Of a DNA stretch of 15,440 bases, positions 7,196 through 15,145 are shown one piece after another. The first letter of the stretch is position 1, and each line of letters starts with the position of its first letter. The DNA comes from an uncultured Alphaproteobacteria bacterium (lineage in GTDB: Bacteria > Pseudomonadota > Alphaproteobacteria > Puniceispirillales > UBA1172): contig CAJXME010000004.1 in NCBI GenBank assembly GCA_913056245.1, positions 1 to 15,440 on the forward strand. The letters run 5' to 3'. The translations under genes were made by a program, and so were the position numbers. The notes under the pieces were generated by a model. It worked only from the letters and a program-made list of their open reading frames with translations, did not search any database and was not told the origin of the DNA.

Positions 7196-7225
7196 ACTAT
7201 AAAAGCAAAAGCCCAAGGCGTTCAA
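7196..7225 (-). promoter_or_regulatory. Sigma-70-like promoter of the restriction-modification operon
   Basis: On the minus strand TTGAAC (7225-7220) is followed after 18 bases by TATAGT (7201-7196). Each matches consensus at four or five of six positions. Transcription would start about 7189, roughly 14 bases before the endonuclease ATG. It lies just after the acnA terminator, so the operon should be transcribed independently of acnA. Confidence 0.55.
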
Positions 7226-7246
7226 CGGCCTATTCATCATCGCATG

Positions 7247-7276
7247 AAAAACCCCGCCAGCGAACCAGCGGGGTTT
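7247..7276 (-). terminator. Rho-independent terminator of acnA
   Basis: On the minus strand AAACCCCGC pairs perfectly with GCGGGGTTT (plus 7249-7257 with 7268-7276), nine base pairs around a ten-base loop, followed directly by a run of five T. It lies 27 bases beyond the acnA stop. This is the strongest terminator in the window. Confidence 0.9.
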
Positions 7277-7303
7277 CAAGAATAACGTCAGTGGATGATG
7301 GCG

Positions 7304-9976
7304 TTATGCCGCCAATGACCGCAAGACATAGGGCAAAATCCCGCCATGGCGGTAATAATCAGCTTCCCCTGCGGTATCGATCCGGCATTTGAGCGCGGCT
7401 TCAACGACAGCGCCATCAGCCTTCGTGGCTTTCAGCGTCACGGTCATGCCCGGGGTGATGCCGCCAGCGATGCCTGTGAGATCAAAGACTTCACTGCCAT
7501 CAAGGCCAAGGCTTTCACGACTGACGCCTTCGGCAAATTGCAGCGGCAGAACGCCCATCCCGATTAAGTTTGACCGATGGATACGTTCAAAACTTTCCGC
7601 GATCACCGCTTTGATGCCGAGAAGCGCCGTGCCTTTTGCCGCCCAATCGCGGCTTGAGCCTGTGCCATATTCCTTACCGCCAATGACGATCAATGGCGTG
7701 CCTTCATTGGCATAGGCCATCGCCGCGTCATAGATCGACATTTCTTGACCATCGGGCATATGACGGGTGACGCCGCCAGAAGTGCCCGGCGCTAATTCAT
7801 TGGCCAAACGGATATTGCCAAACGTGCCGCGCATCATCACTTCATGATTACCGCGGCGTGAGCCATAGGAGTTGAAATCCACAGGCCGCACCTGATGGCT
7901 GATCAAATATTCGCCTGCGGGGCCATCACGGTTGATGCTGCCAGCGGGTGAGATGTGATCGGTGGTGATGGAATCGCCCAGACGCGCCAGCATTCTTGCG
8001 CCGGTGATGTCTTGGACACGGCTGTCATCGACTTCCATGGTCATGCCCGCAAAATAAGGCGGGTTGCGCACGTAAGTTGAGCCATCATCCCAATCATAGG
8101 TTTGCGTTGGCGTGGCTTTGATCTCTTGCCATTCCGGCGTGCCATCGAACACATTGGCGTAGCGTGACGCGAACATTTGCGGCGTTACCACTTGATCGAC
8201 AACGGCGCGAATCTCATCATTGCTAGGCCAGAGATCGGCCAGCATCACGGGATTGCCATCGCGGTCTTCGCCGAGCGGCTGGCTGGTGATATCCACCAGC
8301 ATCGACCCCGCAAGGGCATAGGCCACCACCAAAGGAGGAGACGCCAGATAATTGGCGCGAACATCAGGGCTGACCCGGCCTTCAAAATTGCGGTTGCCCG
8401 ACAGAACCGAGGTCACCACCAAGTCATTGCCATTGATCGCTTCGGAAATTTCTTCAGGCAAAGGCCCCGAATTGCCGATGCAAGTGGTGCATCCATAGCC
8501 CACGAGGTTAAACCCAAGGGCGTCGAGTTCGTCTTGCAAGCCCGCTTGCGTCAGATAATCAGTCACCACCTGACTGCCCGGTGCTAGCGATGTTTTGACC
8601 CACGGCTTGACCTTCATGCCGCGCGCATTGGCGGCTTTGGCCACCAAACCAGCGGCGATCAACACCGATGGGTTGGACGTGTTGGTGCAAGAGGTAATCG
8701 CCGCGATGGTCACATCGCCTTCGGTCAAAGGCTCATCGCGCCCTTCGACAGCGGCGGTTTTTGGCGCCGAACGCCCAAGGTCAGCCAGCACTTTTTCAAA
8801 GCCTGATTTGGCTTCGGTCAAGAGCACCCGATCTTGAGGACGCTTTGGCCCTGCAAGCGCGGGAACGATGCTGCCCAAATCAAGGCTCAGGGTGTCGGTG
8901 AAGACCGGCACAGGGCTGGTTTCATCACGCCACATGCCTTGCGCTTTGGCGTATTCTTCGACCAAAGCCACCCGTTCCGGCGACCGCGCGGTCAAATTCA
9001 AATAATTGATGGTCTCGCGATCAATGGGGAAGAACCCGCAGGTCGCGCCGTATTCTGGCGCCATATTGGCGATCGTCGCGCGATCCGCCAAAGACAATTG
9101 ATCAAGGCCAGCGCCATAGAATTCGACGAATTTACCAACCACGCCGCGGGCGCGAAGCATTTCCGTGACCCGCAAAACCAGATCGGTTGCCGTCGCGCCT
9201 TCAGGCAATTTGCCCGATAATTCGAAACCAATCACATCAGGCACCAGCATTGAAATGGGCTGACCCAGCATCGCCGCTTCCGCTTCAATCCCGCCAACAC
9301 CCCAGCCCAGCACCGCCATGCCGCCGACCATCGTGGTATGGCTATCGGTGCCGACACAAGTATCTGGGTAAGCGATGGTCGCACCGTCTTTTTCTGCCGT
9401 CCAGACGGTTTGCGCGAGGTATTCGACATTGACCTGATGGCAAATGCCCGTGCCAGGAGGAACCACGCGGAAGTTTTCAAAAGCTTGGCTGCCCCAGCGC
9501 AAGAACGTATAGCGTTCGCCGTTGCGCGCCATTTCCAGCGCGACGTTCTTTTTGAACGAATCCGCGCCCGCGAAATGATCCACCATCACCGAATGGTCAA
9601 TCACCAGATCAACCGGCGACAATGGGTTAATCTTTTCAGGGTCACCGCCCAATTGCACCATGGCATCGCGCATGGCGGCCAAATCCACCACCGCAGGAAC
9701 GCCGGTGAAATCCTGCATCAGCACTCGCGCGGGGCGATAGGCGATTTCATGCTCTTCGGCGTTGCCCGCGCGTTTAGCCAGCGCGGTGATGTCATCGGCG
9801 GTCACCGATGTGCCATCCTGATTGCGGATCAGGTTTTCGAGCAACACTTTCAGCGAATAGGGCAATTTTGCCACTTCTGGATGCTGTTCTTGCAATGCGG
9901 CAAGCGAATAATATTCATAGGTTTTGCCAGCAACGGTCATGTTGCGGCGGCATTGGTCTTTCAATTGATCGGCCAT
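7304..9976 (-). CDS. acnA: Aconitate hydratase A (aconitase)
   Basis: An 890-aa AcnA/IRP-type aconitase, which interconverts citrate and isocitrate in the TCA cycle in the cytoplasm. The three ligands of the [4Fe-4S] cluster are Cys430 (ITSCTNTSN) and Cys496 and Cys499 ([10 protein letters not shown]), with the same 66- and 3-residue spacing as E. coli AcnA. Other landmarks are [18 protein letters not shown] text in the N-terminal half ([13 protein letters not shown]), [17 protein letters not shown], and [16 protein letters not shown] in the swivel domain. The ATG at 9976 follows GAGGGAG. A GTG 15 bases earlier lies inside that ribosome-binding site and is rejected. The gene stands alone, divergent from ccmA, with a strong terminator, a promoter at 10089-10117 and a candidate operator inside it. 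Confidence 0.98.
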   Translation of the reverse strand: MADQLKDQCRRNMTVAGKTYEYYSLAALQEQHPEVAKLPYSLKVLLENLIRNQDGTSVTADDITALAKRAGNAEEHEIAYRPARVLMQDFTGVPAVVDLAAMRDAMVQLGGDPEKINPLSPVDLVIDHSVMVDHFAGADSFKKNVALEMARNGERYTFLRWGSQAFENFRVVPPGTGICHQVNVEYLAQTVWTAEKDGATIAYPDTCVGTDSHTTMVGGMAVLGWGVGGIEAEAAMLGQPISMLVPDVIGFELSGKLPEGATATDLVLRVTEMLRARGVVGKFVEFYGAGLDQLSLADRATIANMAPEYGATCGFFPIDRETINYLNLTARSPERVALVEEYAKAQGMWRDETSPVPVFTDTLSLDLGSIVPALAGPKRPQDRVLLTEAKSGFEKVLADLGRSAPKTAAVEGRDEPLTEGDVTIAAITSCTNTSNPSVLIAAGLVAKAANARGMKVKPWVKTSLAPGSQVVTDYLTQAGLQDELDALGFNLVGYGCTTCIGNSGPLPEEISEAINGNDLVVTSVLSGNRNFEGRVSPDVRANYLASPPLVVAYALAGSMLVDITSQPLGEDRDGNPVMLADLWPSNDEIRAVVDQVVTPQMFASRYANVFDGTPEWQEIKATPTQTYDWDDGSTYVRNPPYFAGMTMEVDDSRVQDITGARMLARLGDSITTDHISPAGSINRDGPAGEYLISHQVRPVDFNSYGSRRGNHEVMMRGTFGNIRLANELAPGTSGGVTRHMPDGQEMSIYDAAMAYANEGTPLIVIGGKEYGTGSSRDWAAKGTALLGIKAVIAESFERIHRSNLIGMGVLPLQFAEGVSRESLGLDGSEVFDLTGIAGGITPGMTVTLKATKADGAVVEAALKCRIDTAGEADYYRHGGILPYVLRSLAA

Positions 9977-10013
9977 GGCGAACTCCCTCACGGTTTGAAC
10001 ATTTCATCATCAC

Positions 10014-10029
10014 AGGCGTCATCACGCCT
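10014..10029 (-). promoter_or_regulatory. Hairpin in the acnA 5' leader
   Basis: AGGCGT (10014-10019) and ACGCCT (10024-10029) form a perfect six-base-pair stem with a four-base loop, about 37 bases before the acnA ATG. The leader from the predicted start site is about 105 bases. There is a second short GC stem near 10055-10066 (GGGG and CCCC). No known riboswitch is recognised. Confidence 0.3.
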
Positions 10030-10088
10030 TTTGGGGAAAGTCCATCGGCTGTTAGGGGTGCGCCCCAAATCCAGTCTTGGATGAGTGC

Positions 10089-10117
10089 TTTGTAGCGCAA
10101 ATCGCAGCGATTTTCAA
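10089..10117 (-). promoter_or_regulatory. acnA: Sigma-70-like promoter of acnA
   Basis: On the minus strand TTGAAA (10117-10112, five of six to consensus) and TACAAA (10094-10089, four of six) are separated by exactly 17 bases. The start site would be near 10082, giving a leader of about 105 bases. The 232-base gap between acnA and ccmA must hold promoters in both directions. No equally good promoter is seen for ccmA. Confidence 0.55.
10099..10113. promoter_or_regulatory. Candidate operator: 15-base palindrome between the acnA promoter boxes
   Basis: AAATCGC-A-GCGATTT is a perfect inverted repeat of seven bases around one base. It fills most of the spacer of the acnA promoter and touches the -35 box. 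A dimeric repressor bound here would block RNA polymerase. The regulator is unknown, and I do not recognise the site as a Fur, Irr or IscR consensus. Confidence 0.4.
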
Positions 10118-10208
10118 CCGCAAGCCTGATGCGTTTTAACGCCGCGTTTCTCATCCATCGCTTGAGGTTTCATTAGCGTTTCTAAGCAAAGATCGGTATG
10201 AAAAGGGT

Positions 10209-10889
10209 ATGACTGCCGATCACACTCATCTTTTAGCCGCCGACAACCTCCGCATCAGCCGCGGCATGGCGGTTGTTCTTGAAAAGATATCGCTGGCCAT
10301 ATCCGCGGGGCAAGCCATGGTGATCACCGGCCCCAATGGCAGCGGCAAAACCACGCTACTGCGAGGGCTGGCGGGGCTGTTGCCGCTTGATCATGGCGAG
10401 GTGCGGTTGATGGGCGTATCCAGCCGTGATGATCGTCAGCATCTCCAAGATCACCTGATTTATATCGGCCATAAGGATGGGCTTTCTGGCGCGTTAACCA
10501 CTTTGGAAAATATGCAACTTTGGGCGCAATGCCACAATCTAGCGATCAGCGATGCCGAGATGGAAAAAGCCTTTGACGATCTTGGGGTCGCGCCGCTCAT
10601 GCATAGCGAAGCGCGGCGGCTTTCCGAAGGGCAACGGCGGCGATGCGGCTTGGTTCGGCTGGCGATCAGTCAACGCAGTTTCGCCAATGGCGGGCATCGC
10701 AAAAGCCTTTGGTGCCTTGATGAGCCTCTCACCGCGATTGACCAAGCCGCCGCCAGCCGTCTTTGCGCCATGATCAATCGCCACACGGAAACCGGCGGAG
10801 GGGCCATTATTTCCACCCATAGCCCCCTTCAATTGGATCGCATGACCACCTTGGCTTTGACACATCATTCGATCAGCGAGGCGTCGTGA
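10209..10889 (+). CDS. ccmA: Heme exporter ATP-binding protein CcmA
   Basis: A 226-aa ABC-type ATPase of the CcmAB complex, which powers release of heme-loaded CcmE during cytochrome c maturation at the inner membrane. Walker A is GPNGSGKT (41-48), the signature is LSEGQRRR, Walker B ends in LWCLDEP, and the H-loop is STHSPL. Length is normal for CcmA (about 200-230). The ATG at 10209 follows AAAAGGG, which is rather close to the start. Its TGA overlaps the ccmB start, so the two are coupled. No strong promoter is evident in the 232-base gap before it. Confidence 0.95.
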   Translation: MTADHTHLLAADNLRISRGMAVVLEKISLAISAGQAMVITGPNGSGKTTLLRGLAGLLPLDHGEVRLMGVSSRDDRQHLQDHLIYIGHKDGLSGALTTLENMQLWAQCHNLAISDAEMEKAFDDLGVAPLMHSEARRLSEGQRRRCGLVRLAISQRSFANGGHRKSLWCLDEPLTAIDQAAASRLCAMINRHTETGGGAIISTHSPLQLDRMTTLALTHHSISEAS

Positions 10890-11554
10890 TGCAAGCGCAA
10901 TGGGCTGTCCTTAAACGTGATTTGCTGCTGGGTTGGCGGGGGCTCAGCGACACCATCGCTGGCATCAGTTTTTTTGTCATGATCATCGCGCTGGTGCCTT
11001 TGGCGGTTGGCCCTGATACCGCCACGCTCACGGTGATCGCGCCGGCGATTCTATGGATTGCGGCGCTCCTGGCTACCCTGCCGCAAATGGAGCGCCTCTT
11101 TGCCCGTGATGACGCCGAGGGAGGGCTAGATCATCTCTTGATGATCCCTGCGCCCCTGCCCTTGACGGTTTTGACCAAAATCGCCGCCGCTTGGCTGTTG
11201 ATTGGCCTGCCGCTCACTTTGACCGCGCCTCTTTTGGGCATGATGCTGGCCTTGCCGCTGGCGGGGATGGCGATGGTGATGCTGGCGCTGGCCATCGGCA
11301 CCTTTGGGTTATTGATGCTGGGGATGATCGCCGCCGCCTTGGTTCTAGGCGCAAGACGTGGCGGGGTGTTGATCGCTATTTTGGTCTTGCCCTTGGCGAT
11401 GCCCATTTTGATTTTTGGCGTCGCCACTTCACAAGCGGCCATGCTCGGCGAAAACGCCATGCCGCCTTTCCAGTTTCTTTTGGCGGTGGTGTTATTGTTA
11501 TTGGCCATCACGCCATGGGCCACCGCCATGAGTTTGCGCCATGCGGCGGAATAA
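10889..11554 (+). CDS. ccmB: Heme exporter membrane protein CcmB
   Basis: A 221-aa, very hydrophobic protein with about six transmembrane segments, the membrane partner of CcmA. The family block EGGLDHLLMIPAPL lies near residue 75, on the first cytoplasmic loop after two membrane spans. LPLAMPILIFG and the C-terminal PWATAMSLRHAAE also fit CcmB. The ATG at 10889 overlaps the ccmA stop as TGATG. A GTG three bases earlier is an equally possible start adding one residue. The stop is followed by a 92-base gap, unusual inside this operon, before ccmC. Confidence 0.95.
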   Translation: MQAQWAVLKRDLLLGWRGLSDTIAGISFFVMIIALVPLAVGPDTATLTVIAPAILWIAALLATLPQMERLFARDDAEGGLDHLLMIPAPLPLTVLTKIAAAWLLIGLPLTLTAPLLGMMLALPLAGMAMVMLALAIGTFGLLMLGMIAAALVLGARRGGVLIAILVLPLAMPILIFGVATSQAAMLGENAMPPFQFLLAVVLLLLAITPWATAMSLRHAAE

Positions 11555-11601
11555 GCATCATACTTCAGAAATCATAACGCAATTTACCCTCGGGCATCTT
11601 G

Positions 11602-11617
11602 CCGCAAGTTCTTGCGG
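11602..11617 (+). repeat. Hairpin in the ccmB-ccmC gap
   Basis: CCGCAAG and CTTGCGG are perfect inverted copies separated by TT, so the RNA would form a six-base-pair stem with a GTTC loop. No T-run follows, so it is a weak terminator at best. The right arm coincides with the -35 box of the candidate ccmC promoter. Confidence 0.45.
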
Positions 11618-11640
11618 GCTTGCCATGGCTTGGCTATACA
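11612..11640 (+). promoter_or_regulatory. Candidate internal promoter for ccmC, possibly leaderless
   Basis: TTGCGG (11612-11617) and TATACA (11635-11640) are separated by 17 bases. The -10 box ends six bases before the ccmC ATG at 11647, so a start site seven bases downstream of it would fall on the A of the ATG. There is no Shine-Dalgarno sequence before this ATG, which fits a leaderless mRNA. Confidence 0.4.
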
Positions 11641-11646
11641 AAAACT

Positions 11647-12381
11647 ATGTTTGATTATCTCGCCAATCCAGCTCGGTTTCAGCGCATTGCCAATGTCATC
11701 CGACCTTTGGCCTGGCTGATTTTCATCATCACTCTTTTGCCCGGGCTTTATTACGCGTTTTTCAACTCGCCCGCGGATTATCAGCAAGGCGAGACGGTTC
11801 GCATCATGTATATCCATGTGCCTTCGGCTTGGATGGCCTTGATGGGCTATGTGCTGATGGCGTTGATGGCGCTCTTCTATCTGGTTTGGAAGCATCCCTT
11901 GGCGGATATCGCCGCGCGATCCATGGCCTTGCCCGGGGCAGCCTTCGCGTTCATCACCTTGGTCACTGGCTCGCTTTGGGGAGCGCCGATGTGGGGGACA
12001 TGGTGGGTCTGGGACGCGCGCCTAACCTCGATGCTGATCTTGCTGTTTTTATACATTGGCTACATGGTGCTGGTCGATAGTTTTGACCGCGAAGACCGCG
12101 GCTCAAAAGCAGGCGCGGTGTTGCTCTTGGTAGGGGTGATCAACATTCCCATCATCAAGTTTTCCGTCGATTGGTGGAACACGTTGCATCAAGGCGCGAG
12201 CGTCATTCGCGTCGGTGGGCCGTTGATCGATGCCTCCATGCTCATCCCGTTATTGCTGATGGCGGCGGCGGCAAAATGGTGGTTTATTGCCATCACGCTT
12301 ATCCGGATGCGGACATTGATGGGGGAGCGACGACTGCAAAGCCGATTGGCCTCACGCCGCGAGGGAGGCGCCCATGACTGA
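11647..12381 (+). CDS. ccmC: Heme-handling membrane protein CcmC
   Basis: A 244-aa integral membrane protein that transfers heme to CcmE in the periplasm. The tryptophan-rich WWD motif WGTWWVWDARLTS lies at about 116-128 (W119, W120, W122, D123). The two heme-ligand histidines are His57 (MYIHVPSAW) and His181 (NTLHQGAS), on either side of it. Six transmembrane segments fit the hydrophobic pattern. I start at the ATG at 11647, which gives the family-like MFDYLANPARF N-terminus. A TTG at 11599 would add 16 residues that look non-coding. No ribosome-binding site is seen. The end overlaps ccmD by eight bases. Confidence 0.96.
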   Translation: MFDYLANPARFQRIANVIRPLAWLIFIITLLPGLYYAFFNSPADYQQGETVRIMYIHVPSAWMALMGYVLMALMALFYLVWKHPLADIAARSMALPGAAFAFITLVTGSLWGAPMWGTWWVWDARLTSMLILLFLYIGYMVLVDSFDREDRGSKAGAVLLLVGVINIPIIKFSVDWWNTLHQGASVIRVGGPLIDASMLIPLLLMAAAAKWWFIAITLIRMRTLMGERRLQSRLASRREGGAHD

Positions 12382-12547
12382 GTTTTTGCAGATGGGCGGT
12401 TACGCGGCTTTTATCTGGCCATCATGGGGGCTGGCCGTTTTGGTGCTTCTTGGCGTCACTGTGAGCAGCCTGCGCCATGGCCGCCGCATTCAAAAAGAAT
12501 TAGAACAGTCCGAGCTAAAGCCCGAACAAAAGAAAGAGCAATCGTAA
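12374..12547 (+). CDS. ccmD: Heme exporter subunit CcmD
   Basis: A 57-aa protein with one transmembrane helix (about residues 12-31) and a charged, Lys/Gln/Glu-rich cytoplasmic tail, typical of CcmD. The N-terminal FLQMGGYAAFIWPSWGL matches the family's conserved GGY..FVW..Y pattern. CcmD stabilises the CcmABC-CcmE complex so that holo-CcmE can be released. GAGGGAGG lies just before the ATG at 12374. The gene starts eight bases inside ccmC, and its TAA overlaps the ccmE ATG as TAATG. Confidence 0.93.
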   Translation: MTEFLQMGGYAAFIWPSWGLAVLVLLGVTVSSLRHGRRIQKELEQSELKPEQKKEQS

Positions 12548-13002
12548 TGGCAAAAATGTCTCCAAAAGCCCGGCGCGGCCTTGGAATCTTGGCTGTTGGC
12601 GCGGTTTTAGCCGTGGCGGTGGGGCTGACCCTATCGGCCTTGGAAGACACGGTGGTTTATTTCTACGACCCCTCCACCTTGGCCGATAAGCCGCTGGATG
12701 ATCGCTTGATCCGTGTCGGCGGCTTGGTGGTGGAAGGCAGCGTCAGCACCCAAACCACGCCAATTCAATTTAGCCTGAGCGATGGCGCCGCCGAGGTTAA
12801 GGTTGTCTATAGCGGCATCCTGCCCGATTTGTTTCGCGAAGGCCAAGGCATCATCGCCGAGGGCCGTTTTGATGGCCAAGTCTTCACCGCGGAAACGGTG
12901 CTGGCCAAGCATGACGAAACCTATATGCCCAAAGAGATTGCCGATAGCCTAAAAGACAAAGGGCTTTGGAAAGATCAGCCTCAATCCGATAACGCTTATT
13001 AA
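12547..13002 (+). CDS. ccmE: Periplasmic heme chaperone CcmE
   Basis: A 151-aa protein with an N-terminal membrane anchor (about 12-32) and a periplasmic OB-fold. It binds heme covalently through His122, in the motif LAKHDETYMP (HxxxY, Tyr126), and passes it to apocytochrome c. The start at ATG 12547 overlaps the ccmD stop. An in-frame ATG far upstream, at 12424, lies within ccmD and is rejected. The last codons and stop are part of an imperfect 26-base-period direct repeat. The operon stops here: the next gene is convergent, so ccmF, ccmG and ccmH must be elsewhere. Confidence 0.95.
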   Translation: MAKMSPKARRGLGILAVGAVLAVAVGLTLSALEDTVVYFYDPSTLADKPLDDRLIRVGGLVVEGSVSTQTTPIQFSLSDGAAEVKVVYSGILPDLFREGQGIIAEGRFDGQVFTAETVLAKHDETYMPKEIADSLKDKGLWKDQPQSDNAY

Positions 13003-13043
13003 CAGCGGTTATTGCCGATGTTTATTAATGGCGATTATTGACG
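12996..13043. repeat. Imperfect direct repeat at the ccmE/reactivator convergent junction
   Basis: A 22-base segment at 12996-13017 recurs at 13022-13043 with 18 of 22 bases identical. The first copy includes the ccmE stop, and the second includes the stop of the minus-strand gene. The 32 bases between the two stops hold no clear terminator for either gene. Confidence 0.5.
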
Positions 13044-15101
13044 GCGGCGGCGGCCACGGCGGCGCGCGCTTGATGGATCGTCAAGGCTTGGCTCACCCAC
13101 CCCTAACGTGCGTTCCGGCAAGGTCACGGCTTCCGAGAGCCGCTCATAAGGATCAGTCTTATGAGGGATAGCCATGGCTTTGACAAAGTGATTTTGGAAG
13201 GATGGCTCAATCGCCGTTTCAATCTTTTCAATATCGCGGACGATATTTTCCACCCGTTTGCGCTCGTTTTTATTCAGAAGGCAAATCCGCGCGCCCGTCC
13301 CCGCTGAATTGCCAGCGGCCTTGACGTGATCAAAGGTGCAATCAGGGATCATCCCCAGCACCATGGCGTATTTAGGCTCAATATGCGTGCCGAAAGCGCC
13401 GGCTAAAACCACGTGATCCACACGGTCAATCTCCAGTTTATCCATCAGCAACCGGAAGCCAGCATAGAGCGCGGCTTTCGCCAATTGGATCGCGCGGACA
13501 TCGTTTTGGGTGACGGTTACTTGATCGGAAATACGGTAGCGGAAGGTTCGGCCATCGGCTTCGATGCGCGGCGATTGGCTGGCTTTAGCGCCATTAACCT
13601 CACCATCTTCGGTGATGATCCCCGTCAGGTACATCTCTCCCAAGACTTCGATAATCCCAGAGCCGCAAATGCCCGTGATGCCTGTTGCGGCCACGGCCTT
13701 GTCAAAGCCCTCTTCATCGGACCATGGCTCAACGCCGATGACGCGGAAGCGCGGCTCTAATGTTTCCGGGTGAATGCGGATGCGTTCAATCGCCCCCGGC
13801 GCGGCGCGCTGACCGCTTGAAATCTGCGCCCCTTCAAAAGCAGGGCCTGTGGGCGACGATGCCGCCAATAGCCGCTGAGCATTGCCGCAAATAATTTCCG
13901 CATTGGTGCCAACATCAACCACCAGCGTCATATCATCGGAAGCGCCGGGATTTTCCGCCAAGGCCACCGCCGCCGCATCCGCGCCAACATGACCCGCGAT
14001 GCAAGGCAGGATATAAACCCGCGCGCCGGGATGAATGGCAAGGTCGAGGTCTTTCGCCGTGGTATCCAAACTTTCATCCATGGCCAGCGCGAAAGGCGCG
14101 CCGCCCAATTCAATCGGATCAATCCCCAAGACCAGATGGTGCATCACAGGATTGCCCACCAGCACCACTTCAATGATATCCTCGACCGGCAGATCAGCCT
14201 GTTTCGCCGCGCCTTCGAGCAGCGATTGCAAGCCCGAACGCACCGCTGCGGTCATTTCTTCAGCGCCGCCCTTGTTGAGGAAGCCGTAAGACACGCGGCT
14301 CATCAAATCTTCGCCAAAACGAATTTGGGGGTTCATTGCACCAGAAGACGCCAAAACCGCGCCGGAATTCATATCGCAAAGATGCGCCGACATGGTGGTC
14401 GAGCCAATATCGATCGCCGCGCCAAGGATCATCTCCTTTAAGCCCGGCCAAACCCCAATGATGCGATTGCCGCCCCTGAGCGCAACGGTGATTTGCCAAT
14501 TGCCTTTCCTCAAGGCTTTTTGCAAGCCTTGCAAGACGTGCAAATCAGCGGTGATGTCACCATCGACGCGATCAGGCCATTGATCGTTCAAGGCTTCGAT
14601 GACGCGCCGCAAATCGCCTGACGGCTCATGCATATCCGGTTCACGCACCTCGATCAGGCAAAGCCGGGTTGGGGCATCAACCTCAATGATCCGATCATCA
14701 GCGGCTTTGCGGATGACCTGGTCATGCACCTGACTTTCGGCGGGAACATCGATCACCACATCCGATTGCAAACAGGCTTGGCACGACAGGCGGCGGCCTT
14801 GGACAAGTCCTCGTTTTTCGGCGTAACGATCTTCGACTTTAGACCGAGGCGTGACGGAATCAGCGGATGAATGGATGCCGTGTTTGGCAAAATCCCCTTC
14901 GCCGATATTGACCTGACAGCGGCCGCACATCGCCCGGCCGCCACAAACGCTATCGATATCTACCCCAAGGCTACGCGCCGCCTGCAACACCGTCGTGCCG
15001 GCTGGCACATTCCCCTGACGCCCCGATGGGGTGAAGACAATATGCACCGTTGACCCTGAGGTTATGGTGTCATCCGTCTTAAGGTCATTGTCTTGGCTCA
15101 T
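13035..15101 (-). CDS. RACo/RamA-like reductive activator of corrinoid protein (2Fe-2S ferredoxin + ASKHA domain)
   Basis: A 688-aa protein of the DUF4445 (RACo) family, which uses ATP and electrons to reduce inactive cob(II)alamin back to cob(I)alamin on a corrinoid protein. The N-terminal 2Fe-2S domain (about 18-120) has CGGRAMCGRC (Cys53, 59, 62) and a fourth ligand at Cys107 or Cys110. The ASKHA ATPase domain shows AAIDIGSTTMSAHL near 228-241, then LVVDVGTNAEI and GICGSGIIEVLG. Like RACo, it has an N-terminal 2Fe-2S unit and not RamA's C-terminal 4Fe clusters. The C-terminus is arginine-rich (RRRGRRRRQ). The ATG at 15101 follows AGAGGG. It lies 44 bases after a pterin-binding methyltransferase gene, so its target is probably the corrinoid partner of that enzyme, possibly a split methionine synthase. 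Confidence 0.9.
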   Translation of the reverse strand: MSQDNDLKTDDTITSGSTVHIVFTPSGRQGNVPAGTTVLQAARSLGVDIDSVCGGRAMCGRCQVNIGEGDFAKHGIHSSADSVTPRSKVEDRYAEKRGLVQGRRLSCQACLQSDVVIDVPAESQVHDQVIRKAADDRIIEVDAPTRLCLIEVREPDMHEPSGDLRRVIEALNDQWPDRVDGDITADLHVLQGLQKALRKGNWQITVALRGGNRIIGVWPGLKEMILGAAIDIGSTTMSAHLCDMNSGAVLASSGAMNPQIRFGEDLMSRVSYGFLNKGGAEEMTAAVRSGLQSLLEGAAKQADLPVEDIIEVVLVGNPVMHHLVLGIDPIELGGAPFALAMDESLDTTAKDLDLAIHPGARVYILPCIAGHVGADAAAVALAENPGASDDMTLVVDVGTNAEIICGNAQRLLAASSPTGPAFEGAQISSGQRAAPGAIERIRIHPETLEPRFRVIGVEPWSDEEGFDKAVAATGITGICGSGIIEVLGEMYLTGIITEDGEVNGAKASQSPRIEADGRTFRYRISDQVTVTQNDVRAIQLAKAALYAGFRLLMDKLEIDRVDHVVLAGAFGTHIEPKYAMVLGMIPDCTFDHVKAAGNSAGTGARICLLNKNERKRVENIVRDIEKIETAIEPSFQNHFVKAMAIPHKTDPYERLSEAVTLPERTLGVGEPSLDDPSSARRRGRRRRQ

Positions 15102-15145
15102 GGCGCGAAAGCCCTCTGGTTAGCAACCTATCTAAAATGCCCTAT

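Noticed and set aside
9338..10084. 248-aa plus-strand reading frame opposite acnA
   Set aside because: It lies antisense to the conserved N-terminal third of aconitase, is rich in His and Arg as antisense frames of GC-biased genes are, and has no domain.
10150..10208. Promoter for ccmA (TTGAGG with TAAGCA)
   Set aside because: Spacing is only 15 bases and the -10 box is poor, so I do not list it.
13003..13034. Bidirectional terminator between ccmE and the reactivator gene
   Set aside because: Only a three-base-pair stem and no T-run can be found; the visible structure is a direct repeat.
13989..14441. 150-aa plus-strand reading frame
   Set aside because: Antisense to the well-supported reactivator gene; composition is that of a shadow frame.
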